From positions 477,912-541,911 of the forward strand of contig NZ_FOCM01000002.1 in assembly GCF_900110115.1 (NCBI RefSeq): a stretch of DNA of 64,000 bases, written 5' to 3'. This document shows, piece after piece, positions 56,072 through 64,000 of this stretch; the first letter of the stretch is position 1, and each line of letters begins with the position of its first letter. The position numbers and the translations under genes were made by a program. The notes below the pieces were generated by a model. The model searched no databases. It was given only the letters and a program-made list of their open reading frames with translations, and had not been told where the DNA came from. The stretch comes from Palleronia pelagia. GTDB lineage: Bacteria > Pseudomonadota > Alphaproteobacteria > Rhodobacterales > Rhodobacteraceae.

Positions 56072-56686
56072 TCAGGCGCGCGCGGCGACCCAGTCGGCCA
56101 TGGCGGGCAGTTCCTCGTCCAGCACGGTCTGGAACGCCTGCACGACCGCGCGCGGCGTTTCGTCCCCGGCCACCGCCTGGCCTGCGAATTCGCGCGAGGC
56201 GATCACCCGCTGGCTTCGGTCGGCGATGAGTGTCAGCGACATCGCCACGCGCGCGGTCAGGGTCTCGCTCGCGTCCACGACCTCGAACGCGTCGATGCGA
56301 GTCAGCAGGGCGCGGTCCGGCACCGGGCCGCCCTCGGCGCGGCCAACGTAGCCGATGCGCCCGGTGCCCGACAGGCTGCGCACCAGCAGCGACTGCACGA
56401 CCTCGGGCAGGTCGTCGCCCCAGCGCGCGGCGGGGACGTAGGCCACCGACACGGCATCGGGGCGGACCATGATCCGGTCGGTGTCCAGCGTGGCGGGCGC
56501 TTCGGGTCGGGCCACCACCAGCGTGCGGTCCGTCCGGCGGCCCGCGCTGGCGCCGCTGCGCGCGCTCAGGTCGTAGATCGGCAAGGGCGTCGCGGCGGTG
56601 TTCAGCGCGCCCAGGGCGCCGCAGCCGCCCAATGCGGCCATGCCCCCCAGAAGGGTCGCGCGGCGGGTCAGGTCCAGGGATTTCAT
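56072..56686 (-). CDS. ABC-type transport auxiliary lipoprotein (PqiC/DUF330-like)
   Basis: The 204-residue protein starts MKSLDLTRRATLLGGMAALG with a lipobox LGGC at about residue 22, followed by LPIYDLSARSG and LVRSLSGTGRIGYVGR. It resembles the outer-membrane lipoprotein partner of MCE transporters. It is the last gene of a four-gene unit, 4 bp after the MCE protein gene. The start at 56686 is chosen because it places the lipobox correctly. Confidence 0.87.
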   Translation of the reverse strand: MKSLDLTRRATLLGGMAALGGCGALGALNTAATPLPIYDLSARSGASAGRRTDRTLVVARPEAPATLDTDRIMVRPDAVSVAYVPAARWGDDLPEVVQSLLVRSLSGTGRIGYVGRAEGGPVPDRALLTRIDAFEVVDASETLTARVAMSLTLIADRSQRVIASREFAGQAVAGDETPRAVVQAFQTVLDEELPAMADWVAARA

Positions 56687-56690
56687 GGCG

Positions 56691-58406
56691 TCATCTGCGG
56701 TATTCCGGCACGCGATTGTCAAGCAGGAAGCGGCCCGGATCCCGCTCGATCCGCCGGGCCAGCCCGTTCAGAGTGTTGACCAGCGCCCGCGCCTCGTCGC
56801 CCAGACGGGTCAGCGCAGGCAGGCCCCGGTCCGCGAACTCGGTCAGGCCGGGTGCGGTGCCGGCGACCGCGCCCTGCACCTGGCGAACGACGCTGTCGGC
56901 CCGCGCAATCAGGGCCCGCAGATCGGCGGCGATGGCCGGCACGTCCCGGGTCACATCTTCGACCGCCGCGCTGATCCGCCCCGAAGCGGTACGGATGTCG
57001 TCCAGCACCGGGGCGATATCGGTCTCCATCAGCCCGTTGGCGGTGTCGAACGCGTCGGCCGCCGATCCCAGCGCCGCATCGGCCCCTGCCAGCGTGCGGT
57101 CCAGCGCGTCCAGCGTGCCGCCGGCCCGGGCGAAGGTGTCGGTGGCCGCGCGCAGGGTGTTGGACGCATCGTCGGCCAACGGCGTCAGCCGCGCGGTTGC
57201 ACCGGTGATGTCCTGCGCCACACGGTCGACGGCCTGGCTCGCCGTGGCCACGGCCTCGCGGATGTCGGCGACGACCGGGGGCACGTCGGTCAGGACCACG
57301 TCCTCGATCACCGTCAGCGCGCGCTTGGCGTCGGCGAGCACGCCGCGCGCCTCGGCCACCAGCAGGGTGCCGTCGCCATCCACGAGTATGTCGAAGCTGT
57401 CGGCGGCCTCGGTCACGGCGGTGAAGGCCGTGTTCGCCCCCAGCATCGCACGTTCGAGCTCGACCAGCCGCAGGTTCATCAGGACCGCCGTCTGTCCGAA
57501 GCCGTCGATGGTGCGCCCGGACCGGTCCTGCAGATCGGCGATGGCGGTCTGCACCCGCTCGGCGGCCTGCGACAGCTGGGCCAGCAACGCGGGCACGTCC
57601 TTGGCCAGGACGGTTTCCGCCGCGGCGAAGGCGCCTTCGGCCCGTTCGAGCGCGGGCACCGAGGCGTCGAGCGCCGTGTCCGCGCGGCCGAAGGTCCGCT
57701 CGGCCGCGGCCAGCGCTGTGTCGGCACGGCCCAGGGTCTGCTCGACGGCGGTGCCGATGCTGTCCAGCCGGTCGGTGAAGCGCGCGATCTGGACGGTCGC
57801 ATCGCTGACCGACCCCGTCACGTCCGAGAAATCGGCCAGCGCCTGGTCCATCTGCGCCGACGCCGCATCGAGGATGCGCAGGATGTTGTTCACGAGCGCG
57901 CGGTTTTCGGGCCCCACGAGGTCGCGCAGCTGCGCCAGAAGCTCGCCCGCCGACACGACCAGCCCCGGTGCATCCTCGACCAGGCTTCGCACGGTGGACC
58001 GTTGCGACGGGATGATCGGCAGGCCGTCGCCGTCGGGCACCAGCATCTCGGCCCCCGGCGTGCCACCAGAAAGCGAGATGTAGGAGACCCCCGTCACCCC
58101 CTGCGACTGGAGCCGGGCCACCGTGTTCTCGCGCACCGGCGTTTCGGCGTCGACCTCCACCGTGGCGAAGACCCGAGACGGATCCTCATCGTAGATCTGC
58201 AAATCGATGACCCGGCCCACGCGGATACCGTTGAACAGGACGTCGCCCGAGGAGTCGAGCCCCGAGACATCCTCGAACAGGATGCCGTAGGTCTGGTATT
58301 GCCGGTCGATCTGGAACGAGGCCAGCCAGATGAAAAAGCCTAGCGTCCCCAGGATGGCCGCCAGCGTGAAGGCGCCGATCAGGATGAAATTCGCACGGGT
58401 CTCCAT
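56691..58406 (-). CDS. MlaD family (MCE-domain) protein with long helical tail
   Basis: The 571-residue protein has an N-terminal anchor (FILIGAFTLAAILGTLGFFI), one MCE domain (about residues 38-120; VGRVIDLQIYDED, GVTGVSYISLSGG) and about 420 residues of Ala/Asp-rich helical repeats. This predicts a periplasmic tube or needle carrying lipids between membranes. The start at 58406 overlaps the ATPase stop (TGATG). The tail is far longer than E. coli MlaD. Confidence 0.9.
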   Translation of the reverse strand: METRANFILIGAFTLAAILGTLGFFIWLASFQIDRQYQTYGILFEDVSGLDSSGDVLFNGIRVGRVIDLQIYDEDPSRVFATVEVDAETPVRENTVARLQSQGVTGVSYISLSGGTPGAEMLVPDGDGLPIIPSQRSTVRSLVEDAPGLVVSAGELLAQLRDLVGPENRALVNNILRILDAASAQMDQALADFSDVTGSVSDATVQIARFTDRLDSIGTAVEQTLGRADTALAAAERTFGRADTALDASVPALERAEGAFAAAETVLAKDVPALLAQLSQAAERVQTAIADLQDRSGRTIDGFGQTAVLMNLRLVELERAMLGANTAFTAVTEAADSFDILVDGDGTLLVAEARGVLADAKRALTVIEDVVLTDVPPVVADIREAVATASQAVDRVAQDITGATARLTPLADDASNTLRAATDTFARAGGTLDALDRTLAGADAALGSAADAFDTANGLMETDIAPVLDDIRTASGRISAAVEDVTRDVPAIAADLRALIARADSVVRQVQGAVAGTAPGLTEFADRGLPALTRLGDEARALVNTLNGLARRIERDPGRFLLDNRVPEYRR

Positions 58407-59185
58407 CAGGCGGGCTCCGGCGGCATGATCTTGGCGGCGCGGGCGCGCGGCCCGTGGAAATACTCGCGCACCCAGGGGTGATCGACGTCCAGCATGTCGG
58501 CGATGCTGCCGATGGCCAGCACGCGCCGGTCGGCCAGCACCGCGACCCGGTCGCACACGGCGTGCAGGCTGTCGAGGTCGTGGGTCACCAGGAACACCGT
58601 CAGCCCCAGCGCATCGCGCAACTGCCGGATCAGCCGGTCGAACGCCGCCGCACCGATCGGGTCCAGCCCGGCGGTGGGTTCGTCGAGGAACACGATCTCG
58701 GGGTCCAGCGCAATGGCCCGGGCGAACCCCGCGCGCTTACGCATGCCGCCCGACAGCTCGGACGGGTACTTGCCCTGCGCGTCCTCGGGCAGGCCAACCA
58801 TGCGCACCTTGATCCCCGCCAGCGTGCGCATCACGTCCGGCGGCAGATCCAGCTGTTCGCGCATGGGCGCCTCGACATTCTGGCGCACGGTCAGCGACGA
58901 GAACAGCGCGCCGTCCTGGAACATCACCCCCCAGCGGCGGCGCAGGCGGCGGTAGGCGTCCGGCGGGGTGTCGCGCACGCTCTGGCCCAGCACCTCGATC
59001 TGCCCCTCGGCCGGGCGCAGAAGTCCCACGATGGCGCGCAGCAGGACCGACTTGCCGGTGCCCGAGCCGCCGACGACGCCCAGCACCTCGCCCCGGCGCA
59101 CGTCCAGGTCCAGCCCGTCATGCACGACGTGCCGACCGAAGCGCGTCACCAGCCCGCGCACGCGGATGACGGGGGCGTCGGCCAT
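58406..59185 (-). CDS. MlaF-like ABC transporter ATP-binding protein
   Basis: The 259-residue ATPase has Walker A GGSGTGKSVLLRAI, signature ELSGGMRKRAGFARAI, Walker B IVFLDEPTAGLDP and the switch His in VTHDLDSL. The GMRKR signature form is typical of MlaF/Ttg2A. It is coupled to both neighbours by one-base TGATG overlaps. Confidence 0.94.
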   Translation of the reverse strand: MADAPVIRVRGLVTRFGRHVVHDGLDLDVRRGEVLGVVGGSGTGKSVLLRAIVGLLRPAEGQIEVLGQSVRDTPPDAYRRLRRRWGVMFQDGALFSSLTVRQNVEAPMREQLDLPPDVMRTLAGIKVRMVGLPEDAQGKYPSELSGGMRKRAGFARAIALDPEIVFLDEPTAGLDPIGAAAFDRLIRQLRDALGLTVFLVTHDLDSLHAVCDRVAVLADRRVLAIGSIADMLDVDHPWVREYFHGPRARAAKIMPPEPA

Positions 59186-60312
59186 CACACCCCCACCACG
59201 GCGAAGAAGATCGAAAACATCGCGTCCATCACGATCACCATGAAGATCGAAAGCACCACCGAGGTCGAGGTCAACCGCCCCAGGCTTTCGGCGTTGCCGC
59301 CCACTTTCATCCCTTCGTAGCAGCCGATGATGCCGATGATCAGCGCGAAGAACGGTGCCTTGATCATGCCGACGCCGAAATGCCACAGGTCGGTATTGCC
59401 GACCAATCGCGCCTGGAAGGCCGCGGGCGACACGCCCAGGTCGACCCAGGCCATGACCGCCCCGCCCAACAGGCCCGCCACGTCCGCGATCAGCCCCAGC
59501 GCCGGCAGCATCACGATCAGCGCCAGCACGCGCGGCACCACGAGGATAGTGACGGGATCGAGGCCAAGGGTGCGCATGGCGTCGATCTCCTCGCGCATCT
59601 TCATGGAGCCGATGGCGGCGGTGAAGGCCGAGCCGGACCGGCCCGCCACGATGATCGCCGTCAGCAGGATGCCCAGCTCGCGCAGGATCGAGATGGCGAT
59701 CAGGTCGACCACGAAGACTTCGGCGCCGAACTGGCTCAGCTGCGCGGCCCCCTGGAAGGCCAGCACGACGCCGATCAGGAACGACATCAGCGTGACGATG
59801 GGCACCGCGTTCCACCCGACTTCCTGGCAGTGATGCACCACCGAGGTCAGCCGCAGCCGTCGCGGGTGCAGGATGATCCCGCCGATGGTGGCGACCACCT
59901 GGCCCAGAAAGGACACCAGCTCGACAGCCGCGCCGGCACCGCCATGGATGCGGCCGCCCAGCCGGGCCAGCCGGTCGGTCATCCCGCCTGTCGCCTCCGA
60001 CCCGGCCTCGGGCGGCGGCATGTTGGCCCGCACGGTGTCAATTAGCTGCGCCTGGTGGGACGAGGCACCGTGGATATCGGCGCCCCCCCCCTGCCCCTGC
60101 GCCGCAAGCGCGACCAGAAGCCAGGCGCCCGCGGTATCGACCGCGTCGGTTTCGGTGATGTCGATGACAACGGCGCGACGGGCCAGTTCCGCGGCAGCGG
60201 CCCGGTCGAATGTCTGCAAGGCATCGATGGTCAGGTGCCCGGCCAGCCGCAGCCGGTTTCCGTCAAGGATGACGTCGCAAGGGCGATCGGAAACGGGGGG
60301 CGTGTCGCTCAC
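59185..60312 (-). CDS. MlaE-like permease with N-terminal STAS domain
   Basis: The 375-residue protein has a STAS domain (about residues 10-100; VVIDITETDAVDTAGAWLLV), which in E. coli is a separate protein (MlaB). It is followed by the MlaE permease (VPIVTLMSFLIGVVLAFQGA, GRSGSAFTAAIGSMKMREEI). It is the first gene of the unit. With the ATPase, MCE protein and lipoprotein it forms a complete phospholipid-transport ABC system. Confidence 0.94.
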   Translation of the reverse strand: MSDTPPVSDRPCDVILDGNRLRLAGHLTIDALQTFDRAAAAELARRAVVIDITETDAVDTAGAWLLVALAAQGQGGGADIHGASSHQAQLIDTVRANMPPPEAGSEATGGMTDRLARLGGRIHGGAGAAVELVSFLGQVVATIGGIILHPRRLRLTSVVHHCQEVGWNAVPIVTLMSFLIGVVLAFQGAAQLSQFGAEVFVVDLIAISILRELGILLTAIIVAGRSGSAFTAAIGSMKMREEIDAMRTLGLDPVTILVVPRVLALIVMLPALGLIADVAGLLGGAVMAWVDLGVSPAAFQARLVGNTDLWHFGVGMIKAPFFALIIGIIGCYEGMKVGGNAESLGRLTSTSVVLSIFMVIVMDAMFSIFFAVVGV

Positions 60313-60444
60313 GTGCGCGGGCCGGTCGGCAAGAGGGGTTCAGGACAAGTCATCGGCATCCTGTGATGGCATGGCAAGACGATCGCCGCGTCGCCGGGGA
60401 CGCATCTCTTTCGCCCGACCCTAAAGCGGCCCCGTCGCAACACC

Positions 60445-60486
60445 TTGATCCCGATCAAGGCAGCTCCGCGCGACCCTCTTTATCCT
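60445..60486 (+). promoter_or_regulatory. FNR-type box and promoter of the universal stress gene
   Basis: A perfect TTGAT-CCCG-ATCAA box (60445-60458) is followed by TATCCT (60481-60486). The box centre is 41.5 bp before the start site predicted from that -10 element (about 60493), the class II FNR arrangement. The box is 81 bp before the ATG. Confidence 0.8.
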
Positions 60487-60538
60487 ATCCGTCAGTTGGC
60501 CGGGTGCGCCCGGTCCTTCCGGGAGAGGAGCCAGAACC

Positions 60539-61375
60539 ATGACCCCGAAAACCATTCTTGTCTGCCTGACCGATCGCGACAGCGCCAAGGCTGCCACCGC
60601 CGCCGCCTGCCTGCTGGCGCGACGCTACAACGCCCACCTGATCGGCCTGCACGTGGTCGAGTCGCTGATGGTCTATCCTGGCATCGCCACGCACATCCCG
60701 GACACCGTCTACGAACGCTACGGCAAGTCGCAGATCGACGTGTCCGAGGCGATCAAGGAGACGTTCGAGACCGCGACCGCGCCCGAGGATTTCGTGGCCG
60801 AGTGGCGGCTTCTGCATTGCAAGACCGAACCCGCGTCGGAGCGGATCATCGAAAGCGGCCGCGTCGCGGATCTCGTCGTCATGCCCGCCGCGCCCGAGGA
60901 CGATTTCGGCACCCAGAGCACCGTTCTCGAGACGGTGATCCGGAACGCCGGCCGACCGGTGCTGGTCGTTCCGCGGGACTGGAGCGGTGACAGCCTGGGC
61001 CATTCGGCTCTAGTGGGCTGGAACGGCTCGCGCGAGGCGGCGCGCGCCGCCCACGACGCCATGGCCCTGCTGGGCGACGGGGACGCGGCGCATATACTGC
61101 GGGTCAACGACGGGCACGATACCGACGACCGCGACCCGACCTCGTCCGACCTCGCCGCCGCGTTCGACCGGCAGGGGATCAAGGCCACCGTGACCCAGAA
61201 GAACTGGCAGGCCGAGGGCGTGGCGGCGGCCCTGAACGCCGAGGCGTTCCAGGCCGGCGCGGACATGATCGCCATCGGCGCGTTCGGCCATTCCCGCGCC
61301 TATGACTTTGTCATCGGCGCGGCCACCCGCGAGCTGCTGCGGGTCAGCCAGTTGCCCGTGCTGTTCTCGCGCTGA
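60539..61375 (+). CDS. Universal stress protein with two Usp domains
   Basis: The 278-residue protein has an N-terminal Usp domain (TILVCLTDRDSAKAATAAAC) and a C-terminal one with the ATP-binding-type motif GAFGHSRAYDFVIGAATREL. Tandem Usp proteins respond to energy or oxygen limitation. A perfect FNR box upstream supports anaerobic induction. It converges on rplW. Confidence 0.92.
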   Translation: MTPKTILVCLTDRDSAKAATAAACLLARRYNAHLIGLHVVESLMVYPGIATHIPDTVYERYGKSQIDVSEAIKETFETATAPEDFVAEWRLLHCKTEPASERIIESGRVADLVVMPAAPEDDFGTQSTVLETVIRNAGRPVLVVPRDWSGDSLGHSALVGWNGSREAARAAHDAMALLGDGDAAHILRVNDGHDTDDRDPTSSDLAAAFDRQGIKATVTQKNWQAEGVAAALNAEAFQAGADMIAIGAFGHSRAYDFVIGAATRELLRVSQLPVLFSR

Positions 61376-61385
61376 ATTGCCGCAA

Positions 61386-61422
61386 AAAGAAAAACCCCCG
61401 CCGGTCTGGCGGGGGTTCTTTG
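61386..61422. terminator. Bidirectional terminator between the universal stress gene and rplW
   Basis: AACCCCCGCC pairs with GGCGGGGGTT across a GGTCT loop. The minus strand reads TTTTTCTTTTT after the stem, a strong U-tract, so it ends the rpsJ-rplC-rplD-rplW transcript as well as usp. Confidence 0.85.
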
Positions 61423-61444
61423 GTTCTCGCGGAAGGTCCGACGA

Positions 61445-61741
61445 TCAGAGACCGGTGGTCACGTCGATCGTGTTGCCCTCTTCCAGGGTCACATAGGCCT
61501 TCTTGACGTCGCGCCGGCGGCCGGGCTGACCGCGGAAACGCTTGACCTTGCCCTTGGTGATGGAGGTGTTCACCGCCTTCACCTTGACATTGAACAGGGT
61601 CTCGACCGCTTCCTTGATGGCCGGCTTCGCCGCGTCCATGGACACTTCGAAGACAACCGCGCCGTTCTCTGACGCCATGGTGGCCTTCTCGGTGATGATC
61701 GGCTTGCGGATCACGTCGTAGTGCTCGGGCTTCGTGCTCAT
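61445..61741 (-). CDS. rplW: 50S ribosomal protein L23
   Basis: The 98-residue protein has [20 protein letters not shown] and [20 protein letters not shown], typical of L23. It is followed by a strong terminator instead of rplB. It overlaps the rplD stop by four bases. Confidence 0.98.
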   Translation of the reverse strand: MSTKPEHYDVIRKPIITEKATMASENGAVVFEVSMDAAKPAIKEAVETLFNVKVKAVNTSITKGKVKRFRGQPGRRRDVKKAYVTLEEGNTIDVTTGL

Positions 61742-62358
61742 TTCAAACGGGCCTCCAGGGCTTCGATACCGGCCTTGGTGATGACCAGGGTATCGCGCTT
61801 CAGGATGTCGTAGACGTTGGCGCCCATCGAGGGCAGCACGTCCAGACCGTCGATGTTGGCGGCGGCGCGGGCGAAGTTCTGGTTCACCTCGGCCCCGTCG
61901 ATCACCAGCGCGCGCTTCCAGCCCAGATCCTTGACCTGCTTGGCCAGGGTCTTGGTCTTGGCTTCGCCCAGGTCGGCCGAGTCCAGAACGACCAGGTTGC
62001 CCGCTTGCGCCTTCGAGCTCAGCGCGTGGCGCAGGCCCAGCTTGCGGAACTTCTTGGTCAGGTCGTGACCGTGGCTGCGCGGAACGGGACCCTTGTAGAT
62101 ACCGCCCTTGCGGAAGATCGGCGCGTTGCGGTCACCGTGGCGTGCGCCGCCGGTGCCCTTCTGGCGATAGATCTTCTTGGTCGAGTAGCTGGTCTCGGAC
62201 CGGGTCTTGACCTTGTGGGTGCCCTGCTGCGCGTTGTTGCGCTGCCAGCGGACCACGCGGTGCAGGATGTCCACCCGGGGCTCGAGGCCGAAGATGGCCT
62301 CGTCCAGGTCGACCGAACCGGCCTTGCCGCCGTCCAGTGTGATGGCATCAGTTTTCAT
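61738..62358 (-). CDS. rplD: 50S ribosomal protein L4
   Basis: The 206-residue protein has [20 protein letters not shown] and ends with [15 protein letters not shown], a full-length L4. The start at 62358 ([11 protein letters not shown]) overlaps the rplC 3' end by 11 bp; the longer frame from 62532 lies inside rplC. Confidence 0.97.
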   Translation of the reverse strand: MKTDAITLDGGKAGSVDLDEAIFGLEPRVDILHRVVRWQRNNAQQGTHKVKTRSETSYSTKKIYRQKGTGGARHGDRNAPIFRKGGIYKGPVPRSHGHDLTKKFRKLGLRHALSSKAQAGNLVVLDSADLGEAKTKTLAKQVKDLGWKRALVIDGAEVNQNFARAAANIDGLDVLPSMGANVYDILKRDTLVITKAGIEALEARLK

Positions 62359-63229
62359 CGTCGCCCTCTTTCTTCTCGGTGGCGTCGCTGTTGTCGGCAT
62401 CCGAGCTCTCGGACTCGATCTGCGCCTCAGCTTCGGCCAGCGCGGCGGCTTCCTGCTCGGCCTGCTCCTTGGCCAGGCGCTCGGCTTCCGCGGCCTCGGC
62501 GGCGGCGGCTTCCTCGGCAGCCTGCTGGGCAAGACGCTCGGCCTCGTCCGCGGCGGACTTCAGCGCGGCGGGATAGATGACACCCTCGGGCGTGACCTTC
62601 TTGACCGCGTCCTTGATGGTGACCCAGCCGCCTTTCGAGCCCGGAACCGCACCCTTGACCATGATCAGGCCGCGAGCGCTGTCGGTCTTGATGACCTGCA
62701 GGTTCTGCGTGGTCACGCGGGCGGCGCCCATGTGGCCGGCCATCTTCTTGCCCTTGAACACCTTGCCGGGGTCCTGGCACTGGCCGGTGGAGCCGTGCGA
62801 ACGGTGGCTGATCGACACGCCGTGCGAGGCGCGCAGGCCGCCGAAGTTGTGCCGCTTCATGGCACCGGCAAAGCCCTTACCGATCGAGGTGCCGCTCACG
62901 TCCACGAACTGACCTTCGAAGTAGTGCGAGGCGATGATTTCCTCGCCCACGTCGATCATGTTCTCGGGGGCCACGCGGAACTCGGCGATCTTGCGCTTGG
63001 GTTCCACCTTGGCCACCGCGAAGTGACCGCGCAGGGCCTTCGAGGTGTTCTTGGGCTTGGCGGTCCCGGCACCCAGCTGCACGGCGGCATAGCCGTGCTG
63101 CTCGGGGGTGCGCTGTGCGACCACCTGCAGCTTGTCGAGTTGCAGGACGGTGACCGGCACCTGCCGACCATCCTCCTGGAAGATGCGCGTCATGCCCACC
63201 TTCTTTGCGATAACGCCAGAGCGCAGCAT
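62348..63229 (-). CDS. rplC: 50S ribosomal protein L3 with acidic C-terminal extension
   Basis: The 293-residue protein begins [20 protein letters not shown] and has the L3 core to about residue 215 ([20 protein letters not shown]). A tail of about 75 residues rich in Ala and Glu, ending [11 protein letters not shown], follows. It is probably helical. The L3 core is normal; the tail's function is unknown. Confidence 0.97.
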   Translation of the reverse strand: MLRSGVIAKKVGMTRIFQEDGRQVPVTVLQLDKLQVVAQRTPEQHGYAAVQLGAGTAKPKNTSKALRGHFAVAKVEPKRKIAEFRVAPENMIDVGEEIIASHYFEGQFVDVSGTSIGKGFAGAMKRHNFGGLRASHGVSISHRSHGSTGQCQDPGKVFKGKKMAGHMGAARVTTQNLQVIKTDSARGLIMVKGAVPGSKGGWVTIKDAVKKVTPEGVIYPAALKSAADEAERLAQQAAEEAAAAEAAEAERLAKEQAEQEAAALAEAEAQIESESSDADNSDATEKKEGDDEN

Positions 63230-63230
63230 G

Positions 63231-63551
63231 TCAGCCTCCCATAACCTTGATGTCGACGGCCACGCCGGCGGCCAGGTCGAGCTTCATCAGCGCGTCCACG
63301 GTCTGCGGGGTCGGGTCGACGATGTCGAGCATCCGCTTGTGGGTGCGGATTTCGAACTGATCGCGGGATTTCTTGTCCACGTGGGGGCCACGAAGGACGG
63401 TGAATTTCTCGATCTTGTTGGGCATCGGGATCGGCCCGCGGACGGACGCGCCGGTGCGCTTGGCGGTCGAGACGATTTCCTGGGTGCTGGAATCGAGCAC
63501 CCGGTAATCGAACGCCTTCAGGCGAATACGAATGTTCTGGCTGGCGGCCAT
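63231..63551 (-). CDS. rpsJ: 30S ribosomal protein S10
   Basis: The 106-residue protein has [20 protein letters not shown] and [20 protein letters not shown], a full-length S10. It also acts in transcription antitermination. It lies 155 bp after tuf. Confidence 0.98.
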   Translation of the reverse strand: MAASQNIRIRLKAFDYRVLDSSTQEIVSTAKRTGASVRGPIPMPNKIEKFTVLRGPHVDKKSRDQFEIRTHKRMLDIVDPTPQTVDALMKLDLAAGVAVDIKVMGG

Positions 63552-63638
63552 TTTCTTCTCTTTCCCTTGACGGGTTTCAGTCGAGAGGTGGGGCGAGGCT
63601 CATCCCTCGCGCCACATCGGACCGGTATCCTGAGCACA

Positions 63639-63698
63639 CGCCCCGGACCGGGTCCGGGGCGCGACGGAGCGGCCATCCCGGCGGGGTGCGCCGGGATG
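63639..63698 (-). repeat. Two GC hairpins in the tuf-rpsJ spacer
   Basis: A nearly perfect 23-nt palindrome (63639-63661) and a 10-bp stem (63674-63683 with 63689-63698) lie after the tuf stop. Neither has a U-tract. The sequence GCCCCGGA/TCCGGGGC is shared with the hairpin at 55957-55976. Confidence 0.5.
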
Positions 63699-63706
63699 CG
63701 TTCCGA

Positions 63707-64000
<294 letters not shown>

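Overview
The window is GC-rich chromosomal DNA of an alphaproteobacterium, most likely a member of the Rhodobacteraceae (roseobacter group). The evidence is the gene families and their order: an rpmH-rnpA-yidD-yidC-engB-argB neighbourhood, an aap/bzt-type amino-acid ABC operon, PuuD-type urate hydroxylase, a TRAP transporter and the tuf-S10-spc-alpha ribosomal cluster. I see no rRNA, tRNA, insertion sequence, prophage or CRISPR array. Coding density is very high and no gene-free stretch exceeds 300 bp.

Region 1 (1-8920, minus strand) reads as one catabolic unit: TRAP transporter dctP-dctQ-dctM, an IclR regulator, a fused enoyl-CoA hydratase/3-hydroxyacyl-CoA dehydrogenase, a thiolase and two acyl-CoA dehydrogenases. 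It is headed by a promoter whose TATAAT box lies between two similar 15-bp palindromic boxes. The substrate is probably an organic acid degraded by beta-oxidation-like steps. Region 2 (8995-14475) is a urate catabolism cluster: PuuD, UraH, a PuuE-UraD fusion, AllA and ureidoglycine aminohydrolase, covering urate to glyoxylate plus urea except for allantoate amidohydrolase. Region 3 (14557-18135) has an orphan histidine kinase next to a flavin disulfide oxidoreductase and a TVP38/TMEM64 membrane protein.

Region 4 (18295-28215, mostly plus) is the rpmH-rnpA-yidD-yidC-engB-argB block, interrupted by a DUF1353 gene with an apparent C-terminal frameshift, ttcA, an EAL phosphodiesterase and a membrane-anchored pentaheme cytochrome c. 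Region 5 (28212-33400) holds an uncharacterised helix-hairpin-helix-like gene with a terminator inside its coding sequence, then the aapJQMP amino-acid ABC operon. Region 6 (33611-37775) is a housekeeping run: ATP12 chaperone, HAD phosphatase, RluC-type synthase, CrcB and RarA. Region 7 (37867-39165) is a luxR-luxI quorum-sensing pair.

Region 8 (39304-64000) is the ribosomal protein supercluster, read on the minus strand from tuf (partial, right edge) to rplQ. It is not contiguous. It is broken by a small membrane-protein gene (rpsM/adk), DUF4394 plus a quinone oxidoreductase (rplO/rpmD), a 2OG-Fe(II) oxygenase plus a DUF4149 protein (rpmC/rplP), and a four-gene MCE/Mla lipid-transport operon plus a universal stress gene (rplB/rplW). 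At each break I can read a hairpin terminator candidate closing the ribosomal unit on one side and a 17-bp-spaced sigma70-like promoter restarting it on the other. The cluster therefore appears rewired into separate transcription units. The universal stress gene in the largest insertion carries a perfect FNR-type box at the position expected for class II activation.
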